39,199 bases of DNA from Aeriscardovia sp. (GCA_017537945.1 JAFYJT010000060.1:1-39199), one strand, 5' to 3'. Counted from the stretch's first letter, positions 1 through 8,546 are shown. Notes: a model not told the origin generated them from the sequence alone. A program made the numbers and translations.

Positions 1-837
1 AAGGTGGGAAAAAGTTGGGGGCTGAACTTGACCCGCGCCTCCCTGGACGCCTGCACAAAATATCCTTGGAGCAAAAGCGAAGCCCCCAGATATATAAAAG
101 GGGGGAAAAAATTCTGCATTTATCCCGAAGACATGGAGGCCTTCCTTTGGATGAAGGAGGGGGGGATGGAGCACTCGCGCCCTATGGAGTGCCAAGTCAT
201 GGACATTTCCGATGATATAGCCTACTGCGTGCATGACTTTGAAGATGCGCTGGAAGGCGGGGCGGACTTTTCGCGTTTCCTCCCTAACGACATGTCCTCG
301 CTGGAAGAAGGCATGAAGGAGTGGTACGGCAAAGAGGAGGACCCCGGAGGGCTGGAGGAAGCGTTTTTGCGCCTTTCCTCCTTCAATCCCTTCTTCGGCA
401 AAAAAGTGGACGGCTCCCGGAAGTCGCTGGCCGCGCTCAAAAGCCTTACCAGCGCCCTTATAGGGCGTTTCGCCTCCTCAATAATGACGGCTACGAGGAA
501 AAGGGACGGAAACGATCCCCTGGTAAGGTATAAGGCCCGATTGGAAGTCCCGGAGGAAACTAGGATGGAAATAGAGCTTTTAAAGGGCCTTTCGGCCTTT
601 GCGGCCAGATCGGAAAAGGAATACTTGAAAGCGCAGGCTGAGGAAAGGGAAGCGTTGAAGACGGTGGTTATGACCCTGGCGGAGTGCAAAAACCCTGAAG
701 AGTACTTTGAAAGGCAGTACCTGGACGATTTCAGAAAGGCCGGTTCCGATAGCGAAAAGCTAAGGTGCGCCTGCGATCAGGCTTCAAGCATGACCGACGC
801 CTCCATCAAACTCCTCTATAAAGAGATGAAGGGATAG
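1..837 (+). CDS. dgt: Deoxyguanosine triphosphate triphosphohydrolase-like protein, C-terminal part (5' truncated by window)
   Basis: The reading frame is open from base 1 (AAG GTG GGA...), so the gene starts upstream and only about 278 C-terminal residues are present. The N-terminal segment GLNLTRASLDA followed by KYPW and later QVMDISDDIAYCVHD matches the dGTPase branch of the HD-phosphohydrolase family, where the DD pair lies in the metal/HD core. The family hydrolyses dGTP or other dNTPs to the deoxynucleoside and triphosphate and helps set dNTP pools. The stop TAG at 835-837 is immediately followed by the dnaG ATG, so the two genes are almost certainly co-transcribed; a dgt-dnaG order is common in Actinomycetota. 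The N-terminal half with the first HD histidines lies outside the window, so activity cannot be judged here. Confidence 0.88.
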   Translation, partial: KVGKSWGLNLTRASLDACTKYPWSKSEAPRYIKGGKKFCIYPEDMEAFLWMKEGGMEHSRPMECQVMDISDDIAYCVHDFEDALEGGADFSRFLPNDMSSLEEGMKEWYGKEEDPGGLEEAFLRLSSFNPFFGKKVDGSRKSLAALKSLTSALIGRFASSIMTATRKRDGNDPLVRYKARLEVPEETRMEIELLKGLSAFAARSEKEYLKAQAEEREALKTVVMTLAECKNPEEYFERQYLDDFRKAGSDSEKLRCACDQASSMTDASIKLLYKEMKG

Positions 838-2814
838 ATGGCCTATTCCATTCCAAAAGAAGAGGTAGAAGAAGTCCGCGAAGCTGCCGACCTCTATGAC
901 CTGGTTTCCGAAACCGTGGCCTTGAAGCGGGGCGGATTGGGGCTGTATATGGGCCTCTGCCCTTTTCACGATGAGAAAACCCCCAGTTTTTCCGTGCGCC
1001 CTTCCCTGGGCACATGGCACTGCTTCGGATGCGGCGAAGGCGGGGACGCTTTTGACTATGTTGAAAAGAGGGACGGCATAGATTTCCAGGAAGCCGTCAA
1101 AACCCTCGCAGACAAGTACTCCATCCCCCTTCACATGGAGCGCCTTTCCGGGCCCCTGAGGCTTTCTTCGCGTTCCAGGCTGTTGGAAGCCTGCGCAGAA
1201 GCCGAAAGCTTCTTTAAAAAAAGCGCGAGGGAAGATCCTGAAAGGCACTTGGAAAAATTCCTTGCAGGAAGGGATTTTTCCTTGGAGCAGGGTGAAGAAT
1301 TTGGATGCGGATGGGCCCCCAACAGCCGTGACGCCCTCCTTAGCTACCTTGTGGGCAAGGGATTTGCCGTGCAGGAAGCCATAGAGGCTGGGCTGGCCCG
1401 GAAAAAGGAGGGGGGAGGGGGATACGACTACTTCCGGGGAAGGGTCACCTGGCCCATTTTCGATTCTTCCGGAAGGGTCATAGGCTTTGGCGCCAGAAGG
1501 GTATTGGAGGAAGACAAAATAGAGGCAAAGTACATAAACACCCCCGAAACCCCCCTCTATAAAAAGTCCAAGGTCCTTTTCGGCCTCAGCATGGCCAAAG
1601 ACGAAATAATGCGCACCCGATCCGCCGTGGTGGTGGAAGGGTACACCGACGTTATGGCTATGAGGTTTTCCGGGGTGAAAAATGCCGTGGCCGCCTGCGG
1701 GACGGCCTTCGGTTACGAACACGCCCAAATCCTGCGCCGGCTCATACAAGATGACGCCCTTGGGAAGATACAGCTAAAGTCGGAAAGGCAGAGCCGGGTA
1801 ATTTTCGCTTTTGACGGGGACGAGGCCGGGAAAAAGGCCACCCTGAAGGCCATGGAGCTGGATTCGGCCTTCCTTTCCCAGACTTTTGTGGCCAGGACCG
1901 AAGACGGGAAAGATCCGTGCGAACTGCGCATGGAAAAAGGCGGGGAGGCCGTCAAAGAACTGGTCAAAAAAGCCAAGCCCATATACGAATTTATAATTGA
2001 CGGGATTTTGGAGGGTTTTGAGAAAAATGAAGACGTGGAAAAGGCCGAAAAGATAGAAGCCGCCACAGGGGTAGTTTCAACGATAAAAGACGCCTTCCTG
2101 CGCGAACTTTACACCCAGTCCCTGGTTAGGAAGCTTTCCACCCTCCTGCTGCCCTACTTGGATTCCAAAACCTCCAAAAGCGTGCTCCTGGCCTTCAAAA
2201 ACAGGTCTGTAGACAATCCCGAGCTGTCCCAGCGAATAGGATCTCTGATAGAAAAGTCGGTCAAAAATTTGGAGCGGGAAAGGGAGGAGGCCCGTTTTAA
2301 GGAGCAAAGGCCTAAAGAGTACGAAAAGAAGAGGGAGGAAGTCCGGGATCCGGTTTTTGACTGCGAGCAGCAGCTCATGGCCCAAGCCGTGCAAAGGCCC
2401 GAAGATATCGACCCCGGGCTTTGGGAAAAGCTGGAGGAGGACAGCTTCAAATCCCCCGTTTTCAAGGATTTTTTTTCGGCCATAGAAGCTGCGGGAGGGA
2501 TAGAGTACGCCCAGCAGGCCGGATGCAAGGAATGGGTAAAAAGGCTGATGGATTCCGTACCCTCGCTCCTTTACCCCGTAGTCCCCGCTTTGGCCTCCCT
2601 CCCCCTCCCTTCCACCCCTGACGGAAGGGAATTGGCCTCCTCCCTGATAGCCAAAATACTGGAGATCGGGATAATGCAAAAAGAGGTCCTTTACAAAAAA
2701 GAGCTGACGGAAGGGGAAGGGAGCGTAGAAGAAATACTTGCCAAAATACAGGACTTAGAAGAGCAAAAGCAGGATCTGAGAAAAATGATGGCCGGAAAGA
2801 ATGAAGAAAAATGA
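838..2814 (+). CDS. dnaG: DNA primase
   Basis: Bacterial primase, 658 residues, close to the usual length. It makes the RNA primers for leading- and lagging-strand synthesis and works with the replicative helicase. The N-terminal CHC2 zinc-binding module is complete (C41, H44, C62, C65; motif CPFHDEKTPSF then CFGCGEGGD). The TOPRIM core carries the glutamate in VVVEGYTDVMAM (E267) and the acidic DGDEAG motif (D326, D328). The last 250 residues are helical and charged, as in the helicase-interacting C-terminal region. The ATG abuts the dgt stop codon and a purine stretch (GAAGGG) ahead of it can act as ribosome-binding site. The 3' end overlaps the next gene by ATGA, implying translational coupling. 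All catalytic motifs are intact. Confidence 0.96.
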   Translation: MAYSIPKEEVEEVREAADLYDLVSETVALKRGGLGLYMGLCPFHDEKTPSFSVRPSLGTWHCFGCGEGGDAFDYVEKRDGIDFQEAVKTLADKYSIPLHMERLSGPLRLSSRSRLLEACAEAESFFKKSAREDPERHLEKFLAGRDFSLEQGEEFGCGWAPNSRDALLSYLVGKGFAVQEAIEAGLARKKEGGGGYDYFRGRVTWPIFDSSGRVIGFGARRVLEEDKIEAKYINTPETPLYKKSKVLFGLSMAKDEIMRTRSAVVVEGYTDVMAMRFSGVKNAVAACGTAFGYEHAQILRRLIQDDALGKIQLKSERQSRVIFAFDGDEAGKKATLKAMELDSAFLSQTFVARTEDGKDPCELRMEKGGEAVKELVKKAKPIYEFIIDGILEGFEKNEDVEKAEKIEAATGVVSTIKDAFLRELYTQSLVRKLSTLLLPYLDSKTSKSVLLAFKNRSVDNPELSQRIGSLIEKSVKNLEREREEARFKEQRPKEYEKKREEVRDPVFDCEQQLMAQAVQRPEDIDPGLWEKLEEDSFKSPVFKDFFSAIEAAGGIEYAQQAGCKEWVKRLMDSVPSLLYPVVPALASLPLPSTPDGRELASSLIAKILEIGIMQKEVLYKKELTEGEGSVEEILAKIQDLEEQKQDLRKMMAGKNEEK

Positions 2815-3461
2815 GCAACGCGGAAGAGGAAAAGGAAGAAATAAAGGAAGATGAAAAGGTAAGGAAAAGATCCAAAACCATACTGCTCTCAGGCATTGCC
2901 GTCATTTTCTGCCTTATCCTGGGGGGCATATGGGCCATAGCCTTTTACCACGGCAAGAAGGCGATAGAGCAAAAGTGCTCCCAGGCTTACTCCCAGGCCC
3001 AGGAGGCATCCAGGGCCTTTGAAAGCGAAAGAGCTTCCTCCATGAATATTAGGGATACTTCTTCCGCAAAAGCTTCCCAAGCCTATTTGGATCTCAAAAA
3101 GGCGTTGGACACCAAAACCGATTCTTCTCCCGTCCTCTGCAGCGCCGGCACCCACGAAGCGATAGAGGCAAACGAAGCCCTTATAAAGACTTTGGGATCC
3201 AAACAGGAAAATATCGCTTATCTTTCCGCGCGCCTGCTCGTCCAGGAAAACGCCTCGAACCTAACTGAAGAAAAAGCCGCAGCGGAAAAGGAAATCGAAG
3301 CTGCGAAAAATGCCCTTCCGGCCCTTCCACCATCTTCTAAAACGGAGGCGGAGTCCAGAATTTCGGATTTGCAAAACGAGCTGGACGCCCAAAACCCCTC
3401 CCTTGCAGGAATCAAAGACGCGATGCTCGCCCTCGAAGGAAGCCTTAAAACCGGGAAATAA
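2811..3461 (+). CDS. Small membrane-anchored coiled-coil protein of unknown function
   Basis: 216 residues, not assigned to a named family. An acidic/basic N-terminal tail (residues 1-22, many Glu and Lys) is followed by one clear transmembrane segment at about 23-45 (ILLSGIAVIFCLILGG region). A 170-residue Ala/Glu/Lys/Ser-rich, mostly helical domain would then face the outside. There is no signal-peptidase site after the segment, so it looks like a single-pass protein with the N-terminus inside. Start codon ATG overlaps the dnaG stop (ATGA), so it is the third gene of the dgt-dnaG operon. No enzymatic motif is visible. The context makes it a passenger of a replication operon, not evidence of a replication role. 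Confidence 0.75.
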   Translation: MSNAEEEKEEIKEDEKVRKRSKTILLSGIAVIFCLILGGIWAIAFYHGKKAIEQKCSQAYSQAQEASRAFESERASSMNIRDTSSAKASQAYLDLKKALDTKTDSSPVLCSAGTHEAIEANEALIKTLGSKQENIAYLSARLLVQENASNLTEEKAAAEKEIEAAKNALPALPPSSKTEAESRISDLQNELDAQNPSLAGIKDAMLALEGSLKTGK

Positions 3462-3474
3462 GCGAAACAAGGAG

Positions 3475-3547
3475 TGCCCTGAGCCGGATTCGAACCGGCG
3501 ACACGAAGATTAGAAGTCATCTGCTCTATCCCCTGAGCTACCAGGGC
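3475..3547 (-). tRNA. tRNA-Arg (anticodon TCT)
   Basis: Read on the minus strand this folds as a full cloverleaf: acceptor GCCCTGG with TCAGGGC, D-arm GCTC/GAGC, anticodon loop CTTCTAA giving TCT, T-arm GCCGG-TTCGAAT-CCGGC, discriminator A. One T-T mismatch sits in the anticodon stem (GATGA/TCTTC). CCA is not encoded (CTC follows). It reads AGA/AGG, which suits the heavy AGG use in this window. It lies just downstream of the APC permease on the same strand. Confidence 0.95.
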
Positions 3548-3555
3548 GCCCCTAA

Positions 3556-3564
3556 ATTATACCA
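3556..3564 (-). promoter_or_regulatory. Extended -10 promoter for tRNA-Arg
   Basis: On the minus strand the sequence TGGTATAAT (TGN plus a perfect TATAAT) lies 8 bases upstream of the mature tRNA end. No good -35 hexamer is visible at 16-18 bases, as is usual for extended -10 promoters. The same nonamer precedes tRNA-Gly at 29109-29117. It sits almost against the permease stop codon at 3567. Confidence 0.6.
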
Positions 3565-3566
3565 TT

Positions 3567-4976
3567 TCAGGCCGAGACAAGGCCCAGGCATACAAGTACT
3601 ACGGCCAAGACGGCCAGGGCCGTGATGCAAACTATGGCCGCAATCTGGCCCTTTTTAAGCCCCCCTCGCCTCCTGTAGATGAAAAGGGCAAAACCGGGGA
3701 CGTAGCAAATTGAAAGAAGCAAAACTTCCTGCCAGCCCGAAACCGCCAAGCCCAGAATTTCAAAAAGGCCCGAAATTACCCCCATCGCCAGCCCCAGGGG
3801 CTTTTTGTTTTTTGCAGAATATATAACTTCGTATATGCTCACAAAAGCGTAGCAGACCAGGGCGGTGGTCGAGCTTATAGTGCTTGCAAAATTGTAAGCG
3901 TTGGAAGTGATTAGGAAGCTGAAAAGGAACAGGGTTTCAAGAAGGGAGGTGACGATTAGGGAAAACAAGGCCGCGCCGTGCCTGTCGGACTTCCCCCAAA
4001 TCCGGGGAAGCAGCCCGTCCTGGGTCAGGAGGGTGGTGGTTTCCACCGGAAGGAGGGTCCAGGAAAGAAGCCCCCCAAGGCAGGATATTATCAGCCCCGC
4101 GTCCACGAGACCCTCCCCCCATACTCCTACAGTCTTAGCCAAAATGCCGCTCATGGCCGGTTGGGGCAGGGCGGCCAGCTGGGCGCGCGTCATGACTCCA
4201 TAAGGCAGGAGGGAGATAAAGCCGTAAATGAGGATGAGCGCTACAAGGCTCATAACCGTGGCAAAAGTTGCGTCGCTTTTCTTCTTTGCCCTGGAGCCCA
4301 TTACGCTGGCCCCTTCTATTCCCACGAATACGAATACCAGGTACATCAGGCTTCCCTGGACCTGGGTGAAGAGGGACTTGGCGGTAAAGGGGGAGCCGGA
4401 TGAGGCCACGTTTTCCCAAAAGTGCGAAGTGAAGATTCCGGATTTGAAGGCCGCAAACATCACCACGAGGAAAACCAAAAGCGGAATGAGCTTGCAAACC
4501 GTCACCAGGGCGTTTACGAAGGAGGCGCTTTTAAGCCCCATGCTCACCAAAAGGGTGATAAGCCAGACTACCGCGCAGGAAAGGAGGACGGAAGGCAGGT
4601 TCTGGCCGCCTTTGAAAATGGGGAGGAAATTGCCCAATGCGCTCATAATCATAGTGCAGAAGGCAATGTTGCTCACCCAGCTGGCCAGCCAGTAGCCCCA
4701 CCCGGATATGAACTCCCCCAAGGGGCCGAAAGCGGCGCCCGCATAAGAAAAAATGCCGGAGTCGAGTTCGGGCCTAGCCTGGGCCAGGTGGTTCAGGCAG
4801 TAGACGAGGGCCGCAAAGCCTATATCGACCACTACCCATGCCACTATGGCCGATCCGGGGCTCGCCTGGGAAGCCAACTGGCTCATCAGGCCGAAAATCC
4901 CCGTCCCGATTGCAGAGCTTATTATTAAGGCCGTAAGGCCCGTTTTCCCAATTTTTTGAGATTTTTCCTGGCTCAT
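3567..4976 (-). CDS. APC-superfamily amino acid permease/antiporter (basic amino acid type)
   Basis: 469 residues with about 12-13 hydrophobic segments. The start of TM1 reads SSAIGTGIFG, the unwound helix that forms the substrate site in APC transporters, followed by YAGAAFGPLGEFISGWGYW in TM3. The general look (GIEGASVMGSRAKKKSDA after TM6, PVETTTLLTQDGLLP later) resembles the APA branch of basic amino acid/polyamine or arginine-ornithine antiporters. The substrate is an inference. The ATG overlaps the xseB stop (TAATG), so it is the last gene of an xseA-xseB-permease operon. No RNA hairpin terminator is visible before tRNA-Arg, so read-through into the tRNA is possible. Confidence 0.85.
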   Translation of the reverse strand: MSQEKSQKIGKTGLTALIISSAIGTGIFGLMSQLASQASPGSAIVAWVVVDIGFAALVYCLNHLAQARPELDSGIFSYAGAAFGPLGEFISGWGYWLASWVSNIAFCTMIMSALGNFLPIFKGGQNLPSVLLSCAVVWLITLLVSMGLKSASFVNALVTVCKLIPLLVFLVVMFAAFKSGIFTSHFWENVASSGSPFTAKSLFTQVQGSLMYLVFVFVGIEGASVMGSRAKKKSDATFATVMSLVALILIYGFISLLPYGVMTRAQLAALPQPAMSGILAKTVGVWGEGLVDAGLIISCLGGLLSWTLLPVETTTLLTQDGLLPRIWGKSDRHGAALFSLIVTSLLETLFLFSFLITSNAYNFASTISSTTALVCYAFVSIYEVIYSAKNKKPLGLAMGVISGLFEILGLAVSGWQEVLLLSICYVPGFALFIYRRRGGLKKGQIAAIVCITALAVLAVVLVCLGLVSA

Positions 4977-5257
4977 TAAGACTGTCCGGCGCCTCCAAGG
5001 TTAAGTTGGGTGCCTGCCGACTGCCCCGCGGCCTGTTGCTCTTTTTGTACTTCTTCTATCTTTTCTTTTACCTTTTCCAGCATTCCTTCGGCCCTTCTGG
5101 CCAGGTATTCCCCTTTTTCCCACGCATGCACGCTTTCTTCTAGGCTTAATCCCCCCGTCTGCAGCGCGGACACTACCCTTTCCAGTTCATCCCTCGTTTC
5201 TTCGTAGTTAAGCGAGTCGATGACTTCTTTTTCTTCTTCCGTCAGTTCTTCCTTCAT
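4976..5257 (-). CDS. xseB: Exodeoxyribonuclease VII small subunit
   Basis: 93 residues. It contains the family core YEETRDELERVVSALQTGG followed by LSLEESVHAWEKGEYLARR, the short two-helix coiled-coil that binds the large subunit. Exo VII degrades single-stranded DNA to oligonucleotides. The C-terminal 20 residues (Gln/Ala/Gly-rich) are a tail beyond the core. It overlaps xseA by ATGA at its start and the permease by TAATG at its end, so all three should be translated from one message. Confidence 0.93.
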   Translation of the reverse strand: MKEELTEEEKEVIDSLNYEETRDELERVVSALQTGGLSLEESVHAWEKGEYLARRAEGMLEKVKEKIEEVQKEQQAAGQSAGTQLNLGGAGQS

Positions 5258-6489
5258 TTTTTAACCTCTACTTCTTCCACTTTCAGCTTTACTTCCCCGT
5301 CCTGCATCACGATCTTTATTTCTTCCCCCGGCCTCAGGTTTTTGACTTCCCGAAGGATCTCCCCTTTCCTTTCTACAAGGGCGTAGCCCCTGGAGAGGGT
5401 GGAAAGGGGGGAAAGGGACTTTAACGAAGCCGAAAGCGCGAAGGCTTTGGACATCTCTTCATCCAGCCTCATTGAAAGGGCTACAGTAATGTCTTTTTTG
5501 GCTTCTTTTATGGCCCTTTCGGCACGCTCTATTAGCCTTGAAGGTTCGCGCATGAAGGGGGAAGAAGTAAGGCGGAAGAGCCTTCCTTCTTCCAACTCCA
5601 CTGTTCTTTCCATTGCCCCTGCAAGCCGGGATCGGGCGATCCCCACCCTTTCTTTCTCCTGCAAAAAGTCGGGAATGATCGTTTTTGCAACGTCTGTAGG
5701 GGTGGAGCAGCGCCTGTCGGCCACAAGATCCAAAAGCGTCCAGTCCCCTTCGTGGCCTATGGCTGAAACTAGGGGCGTCCTGCATTCTGCAGCGGCCCTC
5801 ACTACTTGTTCGCTTGAAAACCCTATAAGATCCTCGTAGGATCCCCCTCCCCGGGCCACTATTATGACGTCAAGGCCCAGCCCGTCAAGTTTTTTGATGG
5901 CTCCTGTGACTTCCGGGGGGCAGTTTTTCCCCTGCACGGCCGCGTACTCGATAGTAAAGTCCAAATCAGGCCACCGTAGGAGGGAGTTGGTTACTATATC
6001 CCCTTCGGCGCGCGCGCCTGCGCCGCAGACAAGGCCTATTTTCTGCGGAAAAGACGGAATGGGGACTTTGCGGGACGAATTGAAAAGTCCTTCTTCGGCA
6101 AGCCTGCGCTTTAGCTCCTCTATGGCCCTCACCAGGGGCCCCTCCCCTGATTTTTCCACTTCAAAGGCCTGCAGGGAGAATTTGCATTGGGCCTTCCAAA
6201 GATCGGGCTGCCCGTAGACCGCGATCTTGTCGCCTTGCGAAAAGTTTTCTTTCCTGCACCGGTCGGCTGCGGGGGAAAAGGCCGTAACCGACATCGAAAC
6301 ATTTTGCTGCAGATCTTTTAGCGTGATGTATACGGCCGACCTTTTGCCGTCTATCTGCGCTATCTGCCCCTCTACCCAAAGGCAGGGCCATTTTTTTACG
6401 GCTTCTGAGAATTTGGATACCGCCCAGACCACAGGCCACGGATGCTCCTGTGTGGTATCTTTAGCCTTCGGAGGCGTAAAATTATCCAT
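5254..6489 (-). CDS. xseA: Exodeoxyribonuclease VII large subunit
   Basis: 411 residues. The N-terminal OB-fold for single-stranded DNA occupies roughly residues 17-110 (VSKFSEAVKKWPCLWVEGQI). The catalytic domain shows IGLVCGAGARAEGD at 151-164, VARGGGSYEDL at 211-221 (RGGGS) and SAIGHEGDWTLLDLVADRR around 242-260. The standard catalytic positions are present, with GHE in place of the usual GHExD arrangement conserved up to the aspartate. The C-terminus ends with the LSRGYALVERKGE segment typical of XseA. The start ATG has no clear Shine-Dalgarno. The upstream 69 bases are shared with the divergent hydrolase gene, so the two promoters must lie there. Confidence 0.95.
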   Translation of the reverse strand: MDNFTPPKAKDTTQEHPWPVVWAVSKFSEAVKKWPCLWVEGQIAQIDGKRSAVYITLKDLQQNVSMSVTAFSPAADRCRKENFSQGDKIAVYGQPDLWKAQCKFSLQAFEVEKSGEGPLVRAIEELKRRLAEEGLFNSSRKVPIPSFPQKIGLVCGAGARAEGDIVTNSLLRWPDLDFTIEYAAVQGKNCPPEVTGAIKKLDGLGLDVIIVARGGGSYEDLIGFSSEQVVRAAAECRTPLVSAIGHEGDWTLLDLVADRRCSTPTDVAKTIIPDFLQEKERVGIARSRLAGAMERTVELEEGRLFRLTSSPFMREPSRLIERAERAIKEAKKDITVALSMRLDEEMSKAFALSASLKSLSPLSTLSRGYALVERKGEILREVKNLRPGEEIKIVMQDGEVKLKVEEVEVKK

Positions 6490-6558
6490 ATATTCAAGCT
6501 TACAGGCAGGGTTTAAAGTCCCTTGTTAAATTCGCCTTTCAAACTTCAGGATTGTAAA

Positions 6559-7671
6559 ATGCGCAAAACTTCACCCCCCCCGATCTTTCCCCTCCCCCCC
6601 GTGAGCGTCATAAAAGCCGAAGATTTTAAAAGGGAAATGGAAGATGAAGTTTTGCCCGCTTTGAAAAAGTGCAGGCGGGACGGGTGGACCCGGATAAAGG
6701 GGGAGTTTTGCGCCGTAAGGGGGATAAAGGCCGCAAAGCCTGGGGAAGGCTTTGCGCACTGGGTTTTTTATGACGCCTCCGGGTTTGAAAACTCGAAAAG
6801 GAAGGCGGCGTTTGGCGCCCCTTTGGGGACGGCCGTAATACTTATAGGTTTCACGCAGTCCGAAGTGCGTTTTTCCGAGCTGGCGTGGTACTTTTTGCAG
6901 TACGGCCTTAGCGTGCTGATCCTCGAGCACAGGGGGCACGGCCTTTCTTCCAGGGAAATTTCAGATCCTGAAATTGTAAAAGCCTCCCACTGGGAAGACT
7001 ACCGCAAGGACTTTGCGGCAGTTATGGAAGATGCTGAAAAAAAGGGCTGCCTCACCCGGCCCCTTTTCCTTTTCGCCCATTCCATGGGGGGCGCCATCGG
7101 GGTTTCTATAGAAGAGGCCTTCCCCCTCTTTTTCGACAGGGCCGTCCTCTCTTCCCCCATGCTCCTGCCTAAAATGAAGCTCCCGGCCTTCGCCATGCGG
7201 GCGGCGGCGGAATTTATGTGCCTCATAGGGAAGGGGGACATGAGGGTCCCGGGGAGCCTGGGCTTTGCCCCCCCTCCTTCAAACAGGCCCCCGTCCTACA
7301 GGCTGAGGGACGAATGGTACTTTTCAAAGCGCCTCCCTTCGCCCTTGCTCCATCTTTCCGATCCCTGCTGCAAATGGAGCCGGGAAGCGTTGAGGATGGA
7401 TTGGGAAATTTCAAGAAGGGAGTCTGTGAAAAAGATTTTGACCCCGACCCTCCTTTTTCAGGCCGAAAAAGACTGCCTTGTAGACCCCAGGGCCCAGGAC
7501 AGGTTTATAGAAAAGGCGAAAAAAGCCGGGGTGCCGGCCTGGATGTTCCGGGTCAGGGGGACAAGGCACGAAATTTTTTGTTCCTCCCCCCAGACCCTCT
7601 CCAAGTACCTGGCCACGGTGATAGGATTCTATTTTTCGGCCTTACACGCCGCCCCCAGATTGGTAGAATAA
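6559..7671 (+). CDS. Alpha/beta hydrolase, lysophospholipase-like (serine hydrolase)
   Basis: 370 residues from the ATG at 6559, chosen because AGGA lies 8 bases upstream; a longer TTG start at 6523 is possible but unsupported. The fold signals are clear: LEHRGHGLS (oxyanion region), nucleophile elbow FAHSMGGA with S175, acid D305 in AEKDCLVDP, and H337 in GTRHEIF. It resembles monoglyceride lipase/PldB-type lysophospholipases (Hydrolase_4). There is no signal peptide, so it is expected in the cytosol or peripherally on the membrane. The extreme N-terminus is coded by C8 and C7 tracts (prolines). The substrate cannot be named from sequence. Confidence 0.85.
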   Translation: MRKTSPPPIFPLPPVSVIKAEDFKREMEDEVLPALKKCRRDGWTRIKGEFCAVRGIKAAKPGEGFAHWVFYDASGFENSKRKAAFGAPLGTAVILIGFTQSEVRFSELAWYFLQYGLSVLILEHRGHGLSSREISDPEIVKASHWEDYRKDFAAVMEDAEKKGCLTRPLFLFAHSMGGAIGVSIEEAFPLFFDRAVLSSPMLLPKMKLPAFAMRAAAEFMCLIGKGDMRVPGSLGFAPPPSNRPPSYRLRDEWYFSKRLPSPLLHLSDPCCKWSREALRMDWEISRRESVKKILTPTLLFQAEKDCLVDPRAQDRFIEKAKKAGVPAWMFRVRGTRHEIFCSSPQTLSKYLATVIGFYFSALHAAPRLVE

Positions 7672-7728
7672 ATTCGTAATTCACCTTGTTAAAGTCCCAA
7701 AAGCCAAAAATACAGAGGGGAGAAAAAT

Positions 7729-7938
7729 TTGCCAGTCTACAGGTACAAATGCAGCGACTGCGGATACGAGTTCACCCAGCGCCAGAATTTTGACGACAAG
7801 CCTTTGACGGTCTGTCCAAAATGCGGGGGGAAAGTCCGCAAAGTTTACGCCCCGGCCTCCATCCAGTTCAAAGGGAGCGGTTTTTACCGCACTGACAAGG
7901 GAGGGGCGGAAAAGAAGCCCTCCAAGAAGGGGGACTGA
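7729..7938 (+). CDS. FmdB-family zinc ribbon protein
   Basis: 69 residues starting with TTG (7729), supported by AGGGGAG 8 bases upstream and by the family start MPVYRYKC. Two CxxC knuckles are present: C8/C11 and C29/C32 (CSDCG, CPKCGG), with VRKVYAP after them. FmdB-like putative regulatory proteins bind zinc; their biochemical role is not established. The tail is Lys/Gly rich. It lies 29 bases upstream of mscL on the same strand, a pairing seen elsewhere in Actinomycetota as far as I recall. Confidence 0.9.
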   Translation: MPVYRYKCSDCGYEFTQRQNFDDKPLTVCPKCGGKVRKVYAPASIQFKGSGFYRTDKGGAEKKPSKKGD

Positions 7939-7955
7939 TTTTACGCAAGCCATAC

Positions 7956-7961
7956 TTTAAT
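7956..7961 (+). promoter_or_regulatory. Candidate -10 element for a leaderless mscL transcript
   Basis: TTTAAT ends 7 bases before the A of the mscL ATG, and no purine-rich ribosome-binding site lies between. A start of transcription at or next to the ATG would make the message leaderless. The same geometry is seen at pepO. No convincing -35 hexamer is visible. Confidence 0.35.
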
Positions 7962-7967
7962 TGAAGT

Positions 7968-8546
7968 ATGACTTCTTACCAAATTTCTTCCTTCCACGAC
8001 CTGGGCGTTTTTTCCGGATTCAAAAAATTCATCACCAAAGGCAGCATAATCGACATGGCCATAGGCGTGGTCATGGGAACGGCCATCTCTTCTGTCGTTA
8101 GCACCTTTGTCTCCAGCATAATAAATCCGCTTATTTCCATGATTTTCGGAAAAAAGAACATGTCGGACGTCCTGACTTTCACCTGCAACGGCGCCACGGT
8201 GTCTTTCGGAGCCGTTTTAAATGCCGTAATTCAGTTCCTGACTATCGCCCTCGCCATCTATTTCCTCGTGATAGTGCCGGTAAACAAGATGTACGACGTA
8301 TCCAAAAAACTTGCAAAGGCCAAATACCGCAGCCAGGAGCTGAATGTCATAGAGCAGGCGGCCCAGTCGCAGGGGACCGACAATGAGGAAAGGATCATAA
8401 CTCTCCTTTCGCAGATAAAGGAGGAGCTGGAAAGGAAAGAAAGGCCCGTCACCATTTCAGAGCTTGTGGAGGGCAAATTTAAGAAAAATAGCCCTTCCGG
8501 AGCGCAAACGAGTCAAAATGCGGGGGGAGTTCGAAGTACCCGCTGA
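7968..8546 (+). CDS. mscL: Large-conductance mechanosensitive channel
   Basis: 192 residues. The MscL signature is complete: amphipathic N-terminus then FKKFITKGSIIDMAIGVVMG with the pore-lining GVVMGTAISSVV helix, an extracellular loop (about residues 55-80), and TM2 around VIQFLTIALAIYFLVIVPVN. The channel opens under membrane tension to release solutes during hypo-osmotic shock. The cytoplasmic C-terminal part is long (family members are usually 130-150 residues), with a charged helix (EERIITLLSQIKEEL) and a Ser/Gln tail. There is no Shine-Dalgarno before the ATG, only the AT-rich TTTAAT box. Confidence 0.96.
   Translation: MTSYQISSFHDLGVFSGFKKFITKGSIIDMAIGVVMGTAISSVVSTFVSSIINPLISMIFGKKNMSDVLTFTCNGATVSFGAVLNAVIQFLTIALAIYFLVIVPVNKMYDVSKKLAKAKYRSQELNVIEQAAQSQGTDNEERIITLLSQIKEELERKERPVTISELVEGKFKKNSPSGAQTSQNAGGVRSTR

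Noticed and set aside
784-1749. Open frame on the minus strand opposite dnaG.
   Set aside because: It overlaps the conserved primase domains, and its His/Gly/Pro-rich translation is typical of an antisense artefact.
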